A stretch of DNA of 64,000 bases from JAJZAM01 sp027391075 (GCA_027391075.1 DAHYHI010000103.1:43472-107471), one strand, 5' to 3'. Counted from the first letter of the stretch, positions 26,555 through 35,531 are shown. Notes: generated from the letters alone by a model not told the origin. Made by a program: numbers and translations.

Positions 26555-27547
26555 ATGACTGCCACACCCGTACGAATTGCAGTGACCGGCGCCGCGGGCC
26601 AGATCGGCTACAGCCTGCTGTTCCGCATCGCGAGCGGCGCCGTTCTAGGACCGGACCAGCCCGTCATCCTGCAGCTTCTTGAGGTGACCCCGGCGCTTTC
26701 GGCTCTTCGGGGGGTGGTGATGGAACTCGACGACTGTGCCTTTCCGCTGCTTTCCGGTGTGGTCGCCACCGACGACGCCAACGTCGCTTTTGCCGACGCG
26801 AACATCGCTCTGCTCGTCGGAGCCCGGCCTCGCAGCAAGGGCATGGAACGCAAGGACCTCCTTGAGGCGAACGGGGCGATCTTCACCGTCGCAGGCAGAG
26901 CCTTATCCGACAACGCCGCCAAGGACATCAGGGTGCTCGTGGTCGGTAACCCGGCTAACACGAACGCCCTAATCGCCATGCACAACGCCCCGGCTATACC
27001 TGCTGAGCGTTTCACGGCGATGACCCGCCTCGACCAGAACCGGGCGAAGGCGCAACTTGCCGCCAGGTCAGGGCGCACAGTGAGCGACGTCACCAACATG
27101 ACGATTTGGGGCAACCACTCGGCGACTCAGTACCCCGACATTACCCACGCCAAGATCGGCGGGATACCGGCAGCCGAAGTGATCGCAGATCAGGAATGGG
27201 TCGAGAAGGAATTCATTCCTGTCGTCCAACAGCGAGGCGCTGCCATCATCGAAGCCCGAGGAGCCTCCAGCGCTGCGTCAGCGGCCAGCGCTGCCATCGA
27301 CCACGTCCACGACTGGATGGCCGGCACGTCCGAAAGCGACTGGGTGTCTATGAGCGTCCCTTCCGACGGCTCCTACGGTGTCCCCGAGGGGCTGATCTCG
27401 TCGTTTCCGGTCACGACTTCTGCTGGGTCCTACAAGATCGTGACAGGCCTCGACATCGACGAGTTCTCCCGGTCCCGCATAGATAAGACGGTGAGCGAGC
27501 TAGCCGAAGAGCGCGACGCGGTCCGCTCCCTCGGTCTTATCCCCTGA
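26555..27547 (+). CDS. mdh: Malate dehydrogenase
   Basis: Interconverts malate and oxaloacetate with NAD(H) in the TCA and glyoxylate cycles. The product is 330 aa, the cytosolic-type length. The Rossmann motif is V-T-G-A-A-G-Q-I-G-Y-S-L-L, substrate arginines lie in A-R-P-R-S-K-G-M-E-R, V-V-G-N-P-A-N-T-N-A is present, and the catalytic His is in W-G-N-H-S-A-T-Q-Y-P-D. The start is taken as the ATG at 26555 (MTATPVRIAV); in-frame starts at 26465 and 26534 would add non-conserved residues. It converges on isocitrate dehydrogenase, separated by a hairpin. Confidence 0.96.
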   Translation: MTATPVRIAVTGAAGQIGYSLLFRIASGAVLGPDQPVILQLLEVTPALSALRGVVMELDDCAFPLLSGVVATDDANVAFADANIALLVGARPRSKGMERKDLLEANGAIFTVAGRALSDNAAKDIRVLVVGNPANTNALIAMHNAPAIPAERFTAMTRLDQNRAKAQLAARSGRTVSDVTNMTIWGNHSATQYPDITHAKIGGIPAAEVIADQEWVEKEFIPVVQQRGAAIIEARGASSAASAASAAIDHVHDWMAGTSESDWVSMSVPSDGSYGVPEGLISSFPVTTSAGSYKIVTGLDIDEFSRSRIDKTVSELAEERDAVRSLGLIP

Positions 27548-27585
27548 TCTCCACCTCCGCTAGTTAAAGACGGCGCGAGCACTTG

Positions 27586-27624
27586 GCGCTCCGGGCGTTC
27601 CAGTCAGCTGGTCGCCCGGTGCGC
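27586..27624. terminator. Bidirectional hairpin between mdh and icd
   Basis: GCGCTCCGGGCG (27586-27597) pairs with CGCCCGGTGCGC (27613-27624) with a single T-T mismatch and a 15-nt loop. It lies in the 84-bp gap between convergent genes, and on the plus strand is followed by TGTTTGCTC. Confidence 0.7.
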
Positions 27625-27631
27625 TGTTTGC

Positions 27632-28828
27632 TCAGAGACGGTCGACTATCGCCGAGGCGAACTCGGAGGTCTTGACCTCTGTCGCCCCTTGCATCTGCCG
27701 GGCAAAGTCGTAGGTGACGATCTTGTCCGCGATGGTCGCTTCCATGGCCCTAACGATGTCGGCTGCGGCCTCGGACCAGCCGAGATGCTCGAACATCATC
27801 ACACCCGAAAGCAGCACCGAACCAGGATTGACCTTGTCTAGCCCGGCGTACTTGGGAGCGGTGCCATGGGTCGCTTCGAAGATCCCGTGACCGGTCACGT
27901 AGTTGATGTTCGCCCCTGGGGCTATGCCTATACCACCGACCTGTGCCGCTAGAGCGTCGGAGAGGTAATCGCCGTTCAGGTTGGTCGTGGCGATCACGTC
28001 GAACTCGTCGGGACGGGTGAGGACCTGCTGGAGGGTTATGTCGGCTATAGCGTCTTTGACGAGGATCCTGTCACCCGGCTTGCCGTCGCAGTCGTCCCAA
28101 CCGACAGCTACGTCGGCGAACTCGTCTCGAACCACTTCATACCCCCAGTTCCGGAACGCTCCTTCGGTGAATTTCTGGATGTTGCCCTTGTGGACAATCG
28201 TCACGGACTTGCGCCCGTGACTGACCGCATACTTGATCGCCGCCCTCACCAAACGCTTCGAACCCGTCTCTGACACCGGCTTAATCCCCACCCCGCTGTC
28301 AGAGCGAATGTCCCAACCGAACTCGTCGTGGAGAAGTTCGATCATTCGCTTGGCCTCGGGGGTGCCCTCTTGGACCTCCAGACCTGCGTATATGTCCTCG
28401 GTGTTCTCCCTGAAGATGACCATGTCGACTAGGTCAGGGCGCTTCACGGGCGACGGCACACCTTCGAACCAGCGAACAGGTCGCAGACATACATAAAGGT
28501 CCAGCAGCTGGCGCAAAGCTACGTTCAAAGAACGGAACCCGCCACCTATGGGCGTAGTGAGAGGGCCTTTGATCCCGATCAGGTATTCACGAAACACGTC
28601 TACGGTTTCCTGGGGCAGCCAATCGCCCACCTCGTTGAAGGCCTTCTCGCCTGCGAGAACTTCTTTCCACGCTATGCGCTTGGAGTATTTCGCTGCTGCG
28701 GCGTCTAGTACCTTCTGAGCGGCAGGCCAGATGTCCACCCCCGTCCCGTCACCTTCGATGAATGGGATTATCGGCTCGTCGGAAACCGCGAGAGTCCCGT
28801 CAGCCTGCATCGTAATCTTGTCAGCCAT
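27632..28828 (-). CDS. icd: Isocitrate dehydrogenase (dimeric, E. coli-type)
   Basis: Oxidatively decarboxylates isocitrate to 2-oxoglutarate. The 398-aa chain carries F-I-E-G-D-G-T-G, the substrate and phosphorylation loop R-S-L-N-V-A-L-R-Q, L-C-L-R-P-V-R-W-F, P-D-L-V-D-M-V-I-F-R-E-N-T-E-D-I-Y-A-G, Y-A-V-S-H-G-R-K, and the cofactor region E-A-T-H-G-T-A-P-K-Y. It is not the 740-aa monomeric type common in mycobacteria. NADP rather than NAD is usual for this subgroup but not proven. Its first 8 nt overlap the 3' end of the upstream cysteine-cluster gene, so the two are probably co-transcribed. It competes with isocitrate lyase for isocitrate. Confidence 0.95.
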   Translation of the reverse strand: MADKITMQADGTLAVSDEPIIPFIEGDGTGVDIWPAAQKVLDAAAAKYSKRIAWKEVLAGEKAFNEVGDWLPQETVDVFREYLIGIKGPLTTPIGGGFRSLNVALRQLLDLYVCLRPVRWFEGVPSPVKRPDLVDMVIFRENTEDIYAGLEVQEGTPEAKRMIELLHDEFGWDIRSDSGVGIKPVSETGSKRLVRAAIKYAVSHGRKSVTIVHKGNIQKFTEGAFRNWGYEVVRDEFADVAVGWDDCDGKPGDRILVKDAIADITLQQVLTRPDEFDVIATTNLNGDYLSDALAAQVGGIGIAPGANINYVTGHGIFEATHGTAPKYAGLDKVNPGSVLLSGVMMFEHLGWSEAAADIVRAMEATIADKIVTYDFARQMQGATEVKTSEFASAIVDRL

Positions 28829-29969
28829 ATGGCATAGATGCTACCGGGAAGCTGGCCTCGATCCGGGCTTTGAGCAATTCGACGGTTGGCACCCGTCGCA
28901 CACGACCCGTTGCATCGAACACCACCGAACCGGCAAGCACAGCGAACTCCTCTCTGGTCACCCGGACCTGATCCGAGGGTACCGGCTCCTCAAAATGATC
29001 CCGGTAGGCGCACTTGAGCGGGTCGTAGTAGGAGCAACGCAGAGGCCGCTCGTCTTTGCCGAAAAGCGAGCAACGTCCACCGGCGAGGTGAGAGCATGAG
29101 GTCCTGACGACCACCGTCCAGCTTTCCTCGGCGATCGACAGCTCGACGCTCGGAAAACCCAGACAATAGCGAAAGAAGTCGAACTCCGACGCGTCGGTAG
29201 GTATCTGCCTGGGGAAGACGAGGTTGCTGCAGCAGTACGCAGCGCACCCGTTGCAAGGGTCTAGGACTGCTCTGTCGTGGAAGTGCAAGTCGTCGTAGGT
29301 CGTCGCTGCCGTGCGACCACTCAAGACGATCTGTCTCCACTCGGCCTGGGCCGAGTTCTCCGGAGGGATCGGCGCCCTCGTACGGTCCAGTGGCATGGTG
29401 GCGAAAGCCTCGAGCAACTTGTCCCAGTCAGGCAGGTCGACCACGTGGCGGGTCTCGTCGAAAGTGACCTGCTCTGCATACCACCGGGCGCGCCGTGCGT
29501 CGAGGAGAGGCTGTGCCGGGTTCAGGTCGGCCGTCATCGCAAAACGGTAACGACAAGCGTGGGCGTTGTAGTGCGAGCAGATCGAAGGTTGGGCGGGTGT
29601 CCCGTGAACCTTGCATAGCCCTTCATCGTCGAGAAAGCCGCAGGCTTGGGACAGGTAGACACGGAAGTTGCCTCCTGCATCTACATCTAGGAGTATCCCA
29701 GTGAAATTGGAAACGTACAGCACGTAATCCACGTCACCGAGGTCTTCGATGCTGAACTTGCGCAGCAGCAGGTGCGTGCAGCATGGCGAGGCCTTGCACG
29801 ACAAGCACGGCGAGTGCATCGCCTGCTTGAAGGTGAGGCTCACCGGCGTGGACGGCACCACTTCGACATCCGGGTCATTTGTTACTCTGTCGACGCCCAA
29901 CCCATCTCGACGCTGCGATCGTGGAGGGGCAACGTCAGTGGGCAGCTCCTCTCCCACCTCATCCTTCAT
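28821..29969 (-). CDS. Cysteine-cluster (YkgJ-like) metal-binding protein
   Basis: A 382-aa cytosolic protein with two similar cysteine-rich units. The first contains C-L-S-C-K-A-S-P-C-C-T, C-G-F-L-D-D-E-G-L-C-K-V-H and P-S-I-C-S-H-Y. The second has C-N-G-C-A-A-Y-C-C, C-S-H-L-A-G-G-R-C-S-L-F and P-L-R-C-S-Y-Y. This is the zinc/iron-chelating CxxCxxxxC...C...C pattern of YkgJ/UPF0153 proteins, here duplicated. The biochemical role is unknown. It overlaps icd by 8 nt and lies 18 nt from the Lys/Ala-rich gene that ends the injection-system cluster, so transcription may run through. Membership of the injection system is not supported by domain content. Confidence 0.7.
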   Translation of the reverse strand: MKDEVGEELPTDVAPPRSQRRDGLGVDRVTNDPDVEVVPSTPVSLTFKQAMHSPCLSCKASPCCTHLLLRKFSIEDLGDVDYVLYVSNFTGILLDVDAGGNFRVYLSQACGFLDDEGLCKVHGTPAQPSICSHYNAHACRYRFAMTADLNPAQPLLDARRARWYAEQVTFDETRHVVDLPDWDKLLEAFATMPLDRTRAPIPPENSAQAEWRQIVLSGRTAATTYDDLHFHDRAVLDPCNGCAAYCCSNLVFPRQIPTDASEFDFFRYCLGFPSVELSIAEESWTVVVRTSCSHLAGGRCSLFGKDERPLRCSYYDPLKCAYRDHFEEPVPSDQVRVTREEFAVLAGSVVFDATGRVRRVPTVELLKARIEASFPVASMPYG

Positions 29970-29987
29970 ATTGGGTCTCCCTGAATG

Positions 29988-30590
29988 TCATTTAAATCTG
30001 CGCGCGAACCTGCCGAGCATCACCGCTTTGCCGGCTTGCGGTTCGAGCTTGGTGGCAGCTGTAGCGGCGTTTTTGGCATCGGTCGCGGCCTTGGCATTGG
30101 CAAGTAGCTTCCTTTCCTTACCAAGGAGCCCTTTGGCTACGCCGAGCTCCTTTGAAGCCGCTGTCTTATCCTTCACCAGCACGCTACGCGCTCCCGAGAC
30201 CCCGGGAGCCGTCTTGGCCTTAGACACCGAACCAGCCTTCTTCAAATCTGACTCCGCCGCCTTAACATCAGACCCCAAACTAGAAGCGCCCTTCTTGACT
30301 ACCCCCGCCACAGGAACAGACTTAGCCTTCGCCACAGAACGCGCCTTGGAAATGTCAGCCTTCAACTTCGACGCATCAGACGACAAACCAGGCTTGAGAA
30401 GATCCTTCTCCTTCACCAGCACGCTACGCGACGCTTTGATCGGCCTCGAGGATTTCGCAGCTTTTGCGATCTCCCCACCTGCCTTGCCTCCCAGTAGAGG
30501 AGCCAGGAGAGACGCCGCTCCGACGCCTCCACCAAGGCGGCTGTACTTAGACGGTGAAGGGGCAAACCTGCCCATTGCCGGGGTCCCCAT
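29988..30590 (-). CDS. Lys/Ala/Ser-rich repeat protein at the end of the eCIS operon, candidate cargo
   Basis: A 200-aa strongly basic, low-complexity protein. It contains two copies of R-S-V-L-V-K-[ED]-K spaced 80 residues apart and imperfect S-D-x-K-A-x-x-S-x-x-K-K-A-[GR]-S-V-[AS]-K-A-K units between them, resembling histone H1 tails or a flexible coiled coil. There is no signal peptide and no enzyme motif. It is the last gene of the baseplate operon, 1 nt overlapping the zinc-ribbon/TM gene, a place where eCIS loci often keep effectors or fibres. It could be a cargo, a DNA-binding factor or a scaffold; none can be chosen from sequence. Confidence 0.6.
   Translation of the reverse strand: MGTPAMGRFAPSPSKYSRLGGGVGAASLLAPLLGGKAGGEIAKAAKSSRPIKASRSVLVKEKDLLKPGLSSDASKLKADISKARSVAKAKSVPVAGVVKKGASSLGSDVKAAESDLKKAGSVSKAKTAPGVSGARSVLVKDKTAASKELGVAKGLLGKERKLLANAKAATDAKNAATAATKLEPQAGKAVMLGRFARRFK
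30169..30430. repeat. 22-bp exact direct repeat within the Lys/Ala-rich gene
   Basis: The 22 bases at 30169-30190 recur identically at 30409-30430, exactly 240 bp (80 codons) apart. Both encode R-S-V-L-V-K in the minus-strand gene. DNA identity exceeding protein need suggests a recent internal duplication. Confidence 0.8.
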
Positions 30591-32356
30591 CAGCTCTTCG
30601 TGAACAGTTCGATCTCAGCAATCGAGAGGTTCTTACCGCCCCCAGTGGCGGGGTAGACCGACAAAATCGAAATAGTGATGCTGCTGGTGGACTTGGTGGA
30701 CACCGAGAAGGTCTGGAAGTTCGGCGTATCCGAGAGGGTGATGGTCTTGGACATCGGTGCCGGCCCATTGAAGACGACCTGCAACTGCTGTACGCGCGGT
30801 TCGGTGACGAAATCCTGGGGAAGGTCCTGGTCTCCGTTCAAGAAGCCGATCTTGGCGATGTCGGAAGGGGCCGGCAACTGGAGAGATATCGTCTGAGGCG
30901 TCGCCACCGCAGCGGACTGCCAGCTCGTGTTGATCGCGCCATCGATCAGGTTCGAAGCCGGGTGACCGGCGGCTGAACTGCTTGCCGTAGCGCTGACAGG
31001 ATGCAGCGGATTGTATGTGGGATGGATCGTATTGGCGATGTCGTGGTAGTAGCGAGTCTCACGGGCGTGCAAAGATTTGTGCCAGGGACCGACGAAGGAA
31101 AGGAGGACTAAGGCCGCTACGCCGAGCGTCACCAGACGCGTCACCCAGCTTGTCAGCCATCCGGGTCCGGAACCGCCGATCGCGCGCCGCCGGGTCCTTG
31201 GTCGCTCACCCGCCGCGTGCTGGCGACGCATCGTGAGACGTCGCCATAGTCGCCGGTACCACGACATGGTGTAGACGGCCGCCTCGACGAGGGACGCTCC
31301 GCAATGACGGCAGAACTGCCGGGTTGGGTCGTTGCCGAACCCGCACTGCCCGCAGATCTTGTCCCCCGGTTTGATATCGGGTGTCGCAAGTGGCTTCTTC
31401 GGCGCCGGCCGCCTCGCCGGGGCAGCGCCAGGCTTGACGGCCCCTGGTTGCACGGCCCCTGGTTGCACGGCCCCGGCGGGCTGGCGGCCGGACTGGACTG
31501 GACCAGCCTCGGTTGGCGAAGACGCCGGGGGTGACGCCACCACGTCGGGCGACCCGTCGATCGGCGGGGCTACTAACCCTGGGAGGGCTGCGTCCGTCTT
31601 CGACTCGGCGAACTGCGAGCGGGAGGGTTCGCTTGGCAGCGCAGCACCCGGAGATGGACGAACAGAGCCCGGCCGGACGGCGCCAGGGAGCGAAGGCCCG
31701 GGTACACCGGGTACAACAGGGGCGGGCGCCGAGGTGGTCGCGTTGGCGTCGGCTCCTGCCAGACCGACTTGTTCGGCTGGGACGCGCGCGTCTTGCGTTT
31801 CGCCCAGAAGTCCCTGGTCCGCAGTCGGCGGCACCGACAGCCCGCCGGCTGCTGGAAGGTTCGACACCGTCACGTCATGCTCAGAGCCGCCTGCTGACGA
31901 CGCCTCTATGTCAGTGCCGGCTGGCTCAGGTCCACCGCCTGCGATCGTCGCATTCCCAGTGAACAGGGGAGGCGGTGGCGGGGCCTGACCGACGCCGCGG
32001 TAGCCGGCTGGGCTCAAGGGCGCTGAGACCGGTCCGAGGTTGGCAGTTGAGACGCTGTCGGAATCCGACTCGGTTGACGTTTCGAGGGCCGGATCGTCAA
32101 CGCCGGACGGTCCGGGTCCGCCCGCCTCGCCGGCGGCGGCGCCGGCTGCTACGTCAGTGAAACCGATAACCTCCTTGACCCTCCCGATGATCCCCTGACG
32201 GACCTCAGCCGGCGGTTCGGGCTCCGCTGCGGGCGTCGGCTCGGGCTCCGGGTCGGTCTCTACCCGCTTGCCGTCCCATTCCAGGAACGACGCGCAAGAT
32301 CCACAGAAACTGTCAGAGTCTTCGTTCTCGAACCCACACCGGCTGCAAACGATCAA
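30590..32356 (-). CDS. Zinc-ribbon, disordered linker, TM and discoidin-like domain protein of the eCIS
   Basis: A 588-aa single-pass membrane protein. A zinc ribbon (C-x2-C...C-x2-C) starts at residue 5 and another near 335, joined by a Pro/Ala/Gly-rich linker with A-V-Q-P-G repeats. A basic stretch precedes one TM helix at about 398-420. The outside domain (about 445-588) starts S-A-T-A-S-S-S and has N-L-I-D-G-A-I-N-T-S-W and I-A-E-I-E-L-F, matching the discoidin-like NADase-type glycan-binding domain. Cytosolic head, long linker, TM and extracellular carbohydrate-binding fold would suit a membrane anchor or trigger for cytoplasmic particles, as I recall for CisA in Streptomyces. It overlaps the tail protein I gene by 4 nt. 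Confidence 0.75.
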   Translation of the reverse strand: MIVCSRCGFENEDSDSFCGSCASFLEWDGKRVETDPEPEPTPAAEPEPPAEVRQGIIGRVKEVIGFTDVAAGAAAGEAGGPGPSGVDDPALETSTESDSDSVSTANLGPVSAPLSPAGYRGVGQAPPPPPLFTGNATIAGGGPEPAGTDIEASSAGGSEHDVTVSNLPAAGGLSVPPTADQGLLGETQDARVPAEQVGLAGADANATTSAPAPVVPGVPGPSLPGAVRPGSVRPSPGAALPSEPSRSQFAESKTDAALPGLVAPPIDGSPDVVASPPASSPTEAGPVQSGRQPAGAVQPGAVQPGAVKPGAAPARRPAPKKPLATPDIKPGDKICGQCGFGNDPTRQFCRHCGASLVEAAVYTMSWYRRLWRRLTMRRQHAAGERPRTRRRAIGGSGPGWLTSWVTRLVTLGVAALVLLSFVGPWHKSLHARETRYYHDIANTIHPTYNPLHPVSATASSSAAGHPASNLIDGAINTSWQSAAVATPQTISLQLPAPSDIAKIGFLNGDQDLPQDFVTEPRVQQLQVVFNGPAPMSKTITLSDTPNFQTFSVSTKSTSSITISILSVYPATGGGKNLSIAEIELFTKS

Positions 32357-33165
32357 TCAGATTGTCCTTCTTGCTCGCTGCTTGCGTCTTTACCACCAAA
32401 GGGGCCGAGATCGCCTTCGCCGCCATCGGGGGGTTCGTCGACGCCGGGGGCTTCCATCTCGATGCGTTCCGACCCGGGCAAGTCCACCGCGCCGACACCG
32501 CCGTCCGAGACCTTGTCGTCGGGACCAGGTCCGAGGGAGTCGCTCGACATTGCGACCCCCGATCGCGAGCGGATCTCCACTGTCGCTGGTACATGGGCGG
32601 GACGGGAAGCGTCTACGATGCGGTCGAGAGCCCTCCGGTCTACAGACGACGGGTCGTCCGTTTCGACCCGCACGACTAGGTAGGGAGCGGGACTTCCCGG
32701 CAGGGCCGACATAGCCGTCTGCGACCAAGAGCACCCGCCGCTGTCGTGGATCTCCGGCGCAACGCCGGTGTAGAGCTCCACGTGCTCGCTTAGCCCTGTG
32801 GCGGTGCCTCTCGAAGCGTAGAGCCGGACTGATGCACGGACTAGGGCGCGACGGCGTTCTGTCGACCAGTACTCGTCGACTTGCACCCCCACCCAGCCGG
32901 CGATCCAATCAAGAAAGTCGACTGGGGCTAGCTCGGCGTCCAGGTACGCCTGGAGGCAGTCCAGTACCGAATAGATCGGGGCGGAGACCTCGTCGAGAGC
33001 TTCGCAAAGCCTCACACAGAAGTCGTCCTCGGCAAGCACCGACGGTAGCTGCTCGTAAAGTGTCCTCGCCGGGGTGAGGCCCGGCACCGTGCCCCGCTCG
33101 AAGGAGACCGCTCCGTCGAGGAAGCCTCCACTGCCAGGCGCCCCCGGCGCGACGACTAAGGCCAC
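32353..33165 (-). CDS. eCIS baseplate/tail protein I (Afp12-like)
   Basis: A 270-aa protein with the phage P2 gpI-like tail fold: L-Y-E-Q-L-P-S-V-L-A-E-D-D-F, F-L-D-W-I-A-G-W-V-G-V and R-R-A-L-V-R-A-S-V-R-L-Y-A-S-R-G-T-A-T-G-L. These proteins connect the baseplate wedge to fibres. The C-terminal third is acidic and likely disordered. It directly follows baseplate J (1-nt spacing) and overlaps the downstream membrane protein by 4 nt. No separate tail-fibre gene (Afp13-like) is recognisable in the cluster. Confidence 0.85.
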   Translation of the reverse strand: MALVVAPGAPGSGGFLDGAVSFERGTVPGLTPARTLYEQLPSVLAEDDFCVRLCEALDEVSAPIYSVLDCLQAYLDAELAPVDFLDWIAGWVGVQVDEYWSTERRRALVRASVRLYASRGTATGLSEHVELYTGVAPEIHDSGGCSWSQTAMSALPGSPAPYLVVRVETDDPSSVDRRALDRIVDASRPAHVPATVEIRSRSGVAMSSDSLGPGPDDKVSDGGVGAVDLPGSERIEMEAPGVDEPPDGGEGDLGPFGGKDASSEQEGQSD

Positions 33166-35118
33166 TTAAGCCCCTTCGACCCGGACTTGGTGCTGGTAGG
33201 AGAAGACCAGGGCGTTGGGAGCCACGTCGACGCGCTGCGCCGGCTGGCCACGATCGCCGGTCAAGGGGTTCGCAGCGAACAAACGAACATCATCGACTAT
33301 CTCCACACCTGGAAGGTTCTGCAGCACAGCGAAAATCTCTCCGATCAGGACGGGCCGCCCGAAAGGCCAACCCGAGCCATCCATACCACCCGTTATCGGG
33401 TGAAGATAATCGTATAACGCCTGGGTGGCGCTGCGCTTGAGACGAGCAGCATCCGACCACGGTCTGGGCGTCAGGGCCGCCACGACTGTCACTCCCTGGT
33501 AGGCCGGTGGTTCCACCACCACCCGGGCGCCGATAGCCCTGCGACGGTCAAGGGCGGTCGCGATGTCAGACAGCATCTCGGCCGCCGGCACGAGGCGTTC
33601 GAAGGGCAGAAGGCCGTCCTCGTCGTCGGCAACAGAAGGAACGACGAGAACCCGGACGCCGCCCGCGTCCTCCGGCCCAGAAGCCGGGACCGCCCTTATC
33701 CTCGCAGCTTGGGGGGCAGCAGCGCGGGCGAGCTCCTCGTAGTCCTCGGCGGTGACAGCCCTTCCCAGGGTGCGAAGCAGTACAGGTCCCCTGACTTTGG
33801 CCTCGTCAAGGGTCTCGCCGTCCACGCCGCCCGTCGCCGCAACCCGGTTCTCGACGCGACTCACGAACGGTATCGAGTTACGCAGGACCCTTATCGCGCC
33901 TTTGGAAACGTTGCCCTGCCTGCCACCACCACAACGGTAGGGGCGGGCGCGCAGCACCGAACCTTTGGCTGGGACCGCTCCGTACTGGGTGACGCTGCCG
34001 TCGGGGTTACGCACGAGAGGCCCTAGGGTGACCTCCCCGAAGGTCCGGTCCAACGTGAAGTGCCGGTCCGCCGGTCCGCTCTGTGCGAACGTGGTGACCT
34101 CTGTCCAGGTTTGCCAGCCGTCGTCCTCGTCGGAAACCTCAAGCTCGAAAGGCTCGCCTGAACCGACCACGGGATATTTGTCGAGTTGGAAACGTTCACC
34201 AGCGACTCCATCGGACACCCCGATCACCTGCTCGGAGATCCGCTCCGCCTGGTAGGCCCTGGTGGTCCCCCCGATCGTGAAAGCCTCTATCGAGTTGATC
34301 GTCGGCGAGTTCGAGTAGAACGGCTGATCAGGACGCGGGTCCACCAGTCGCGCCCGAACCCATCCCGCTCGCAGGGTCTGGAACACCGACAAGGTGTGAG
34401 AGTCGGGAACGTGCAGCACCACGTCACCTTGGCGGTTCAGCCCACCGGTCGAGTCGGATTCGATCTCGCACTCGACCCAGTCGGTCCCGTCGAAAGCTTC
34501 CCACACCAGCGGCGGGTCGGACGGATCCACTCCGATACCTTCGATTCGACAGTCGAAGCGAAGATTAAGCACGCACCTCGGCACCGCGGCCGACACGCCT
34601 ACTAGGAGCACCTCCCCTGGTACGGGGTTTGCGGAGAAACACGAGAAGCCTGCCAGCTTGATCGTGTCGGTGTGGTTACGCCACGTTCCGCTGGCAGGGA
34701 TCGAGCATATGTAGGAGAACTCGCAGGGCACGATGTCCAAGGCCTCGTCCACTGTGAAGACCACGGGCTGGGCTTCGGTGTCGCCGCGCGGTGTCGCAAC
34801 CTCGACACCCTCCGGGACTCGGATGGTCTCCTCTTGGGGTGCGGACAACCAGAACGTCACGTTGCACGACGCAGCGGTGGGCGGGAACAGCTGGACACCG
34901 ACCAGTTCCAAGAACTTTATATAGTTGAGATCGGGCACCCGGTTGAGCCGGTAGATCAGCTGGTCGGTCATGTACGCGAAGGTCTCGATCAGTGTGACAC
35001 CCGGGTCGGACACGTTGTGGTCGGTCCATTCGGGGCATCGCTGCATCACCAGGCGCTTTGCGTCGTCTACGAGGCTTTGGAAACGTCGGTCGTCGAGGTT
35101 CGGGGCGGGCAGCGTCAA
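33166..35118 (-). CDS. eCIS baseplate J-like wedge protein (Afp11-like)
   Basis: A 650-aa protein of the baseplate J/gp6 type. N-terminal D-D-R-R-F-Q-S-L-V-D-D-A-K and H-N-V-S-D-P-G-V-T-L-I-E-T-F-A-Y-M-T-D are characteristic, as are the C-terminal G-R-A-V-T-A-E-D-Y-E-E-L-A and Y-L-H-P-I-T-G-G. It forms the baseplate wedge that triggers sheath contraction. It lies 6 nt after gp25 in the operon order expected for all eCIS. Confidence 0.92.
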   Translation of the reverse strand: MTLPAPNLDDRRFQSLVDDAKRLVMQRCPEWTDHNVSDPGVTLIETFAYMTDQLIYRLNRVPDLNYIKFLELVGVQLFPPTAASCNVTFWLSAPQEETIRVPEGVEVATPRGDTEAQPVVFTVDEALDIVPCEFSYICSIPASGTWRNHTDTIKLAGFSCFSANPVPGEVLLVGVSAAVPRCVLNLRFDCRIEGIGVDPSDPPLVWEAFDGTDWVECEIESDSTGGLNRQGDVVLHVPDSHTLSVFQTLRAGWVRARLVDPRPDQPFYSNSPTINSIEAFTIGGTTRAYQAERISEQVIGVSDGVAGERFQLDKYPVVGSGEPFELEVSDEDDGWQTWTEVTTFAQSGPADRHFTLDRTFGEVTLGPLVRNPDGSVTQYGAVPAKGSVLRARPYRCGGGRQGNVSKGAIRVLRNSIPFVSRVENRVAATGGVDGETLDEAKVRGPVLLRTLGRAVTAEDYEELARAAAPQAARIRAVPASGPEDAGGVRVLVVPSVADDEDGLLPFERLVPAAEMLSDIATALDRRRAIGARVVVEPPAYQGVTVVAALTPRPWSDAARLKRSATQALYDYLHPITGGMDGSGWPFGRPVLIGEIFAVLQNLPGVEIVDDVRLFAANPLTGDRGQPAQRVDVAPNALVFSYQHQVRVEGA

Positions 35119-35124
35119 CGCAGA

Positions 35125-35523
35125 TCAGTCTTCCTCTGGTATCACGTAAAAAGGGAACACCAAGTTACGCGGATCGTAGGACCCTTTCTTGGTGTAGTGA
35201 ATGTCTATGTACATCAAGTTGCGGTCGGCGGCGTCGATGCTCACGTCCACGCGCTCGACGTCGATGCGCGGCTCCCACATGGTGAGCGACCGCTTCACTT
35301 CGGAAGCCAACTGCCCCGCGGTGGTCGCATCAGCGGATGCGAAGACGAAGTCGTGGATACCGCAGCCGAAACCGGGACGCATTGGGCGCTCGCCGGGCGA
35401 AGTTGCGAGAATGAAACGAATCGCCTGCGCGATGTTACGGTCGTCGGCCGCCATGGCGATACCGCCGGAAGCGTCCGTCCCCAGAGGGTAGTTCCAGCCC
35501 TGCCCTACGAACTTCTCCGCCAT
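35125..35523 (-). CDS. eCIS gpW/gp25-like baseplate wedge protein (Afp9-like)
   Basis: A 132-aa protein with the GPW_gp25 pattern: A-Q-A-I-R-F-I-L-A-T-S-P-G-E-R-P-M-R-P-G-F-G-C-G-I, and E-V-K-R-S-L-T-M-W-E-P-R-I-D-V. It nucleates sheath attachment to the baseplate. It lies 8 nt after the spike gene. The length and motif are typical, so the call is secure. Confidence 0.93.
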   Translation of the reverse strand: MAEKFVGQGWNYPLGTDASGGIAMAADDRNIAQAIRFILATSPGERPMRPGFGCGIHDFVFASADATTAGQLASEVKRSLTMWEPRIDVERVDVSIDAADRNLMYIDIHYTKKGSYDPRNLVFPFYVIPEED

Positions 35524-35531
35524 ATCGCTTC

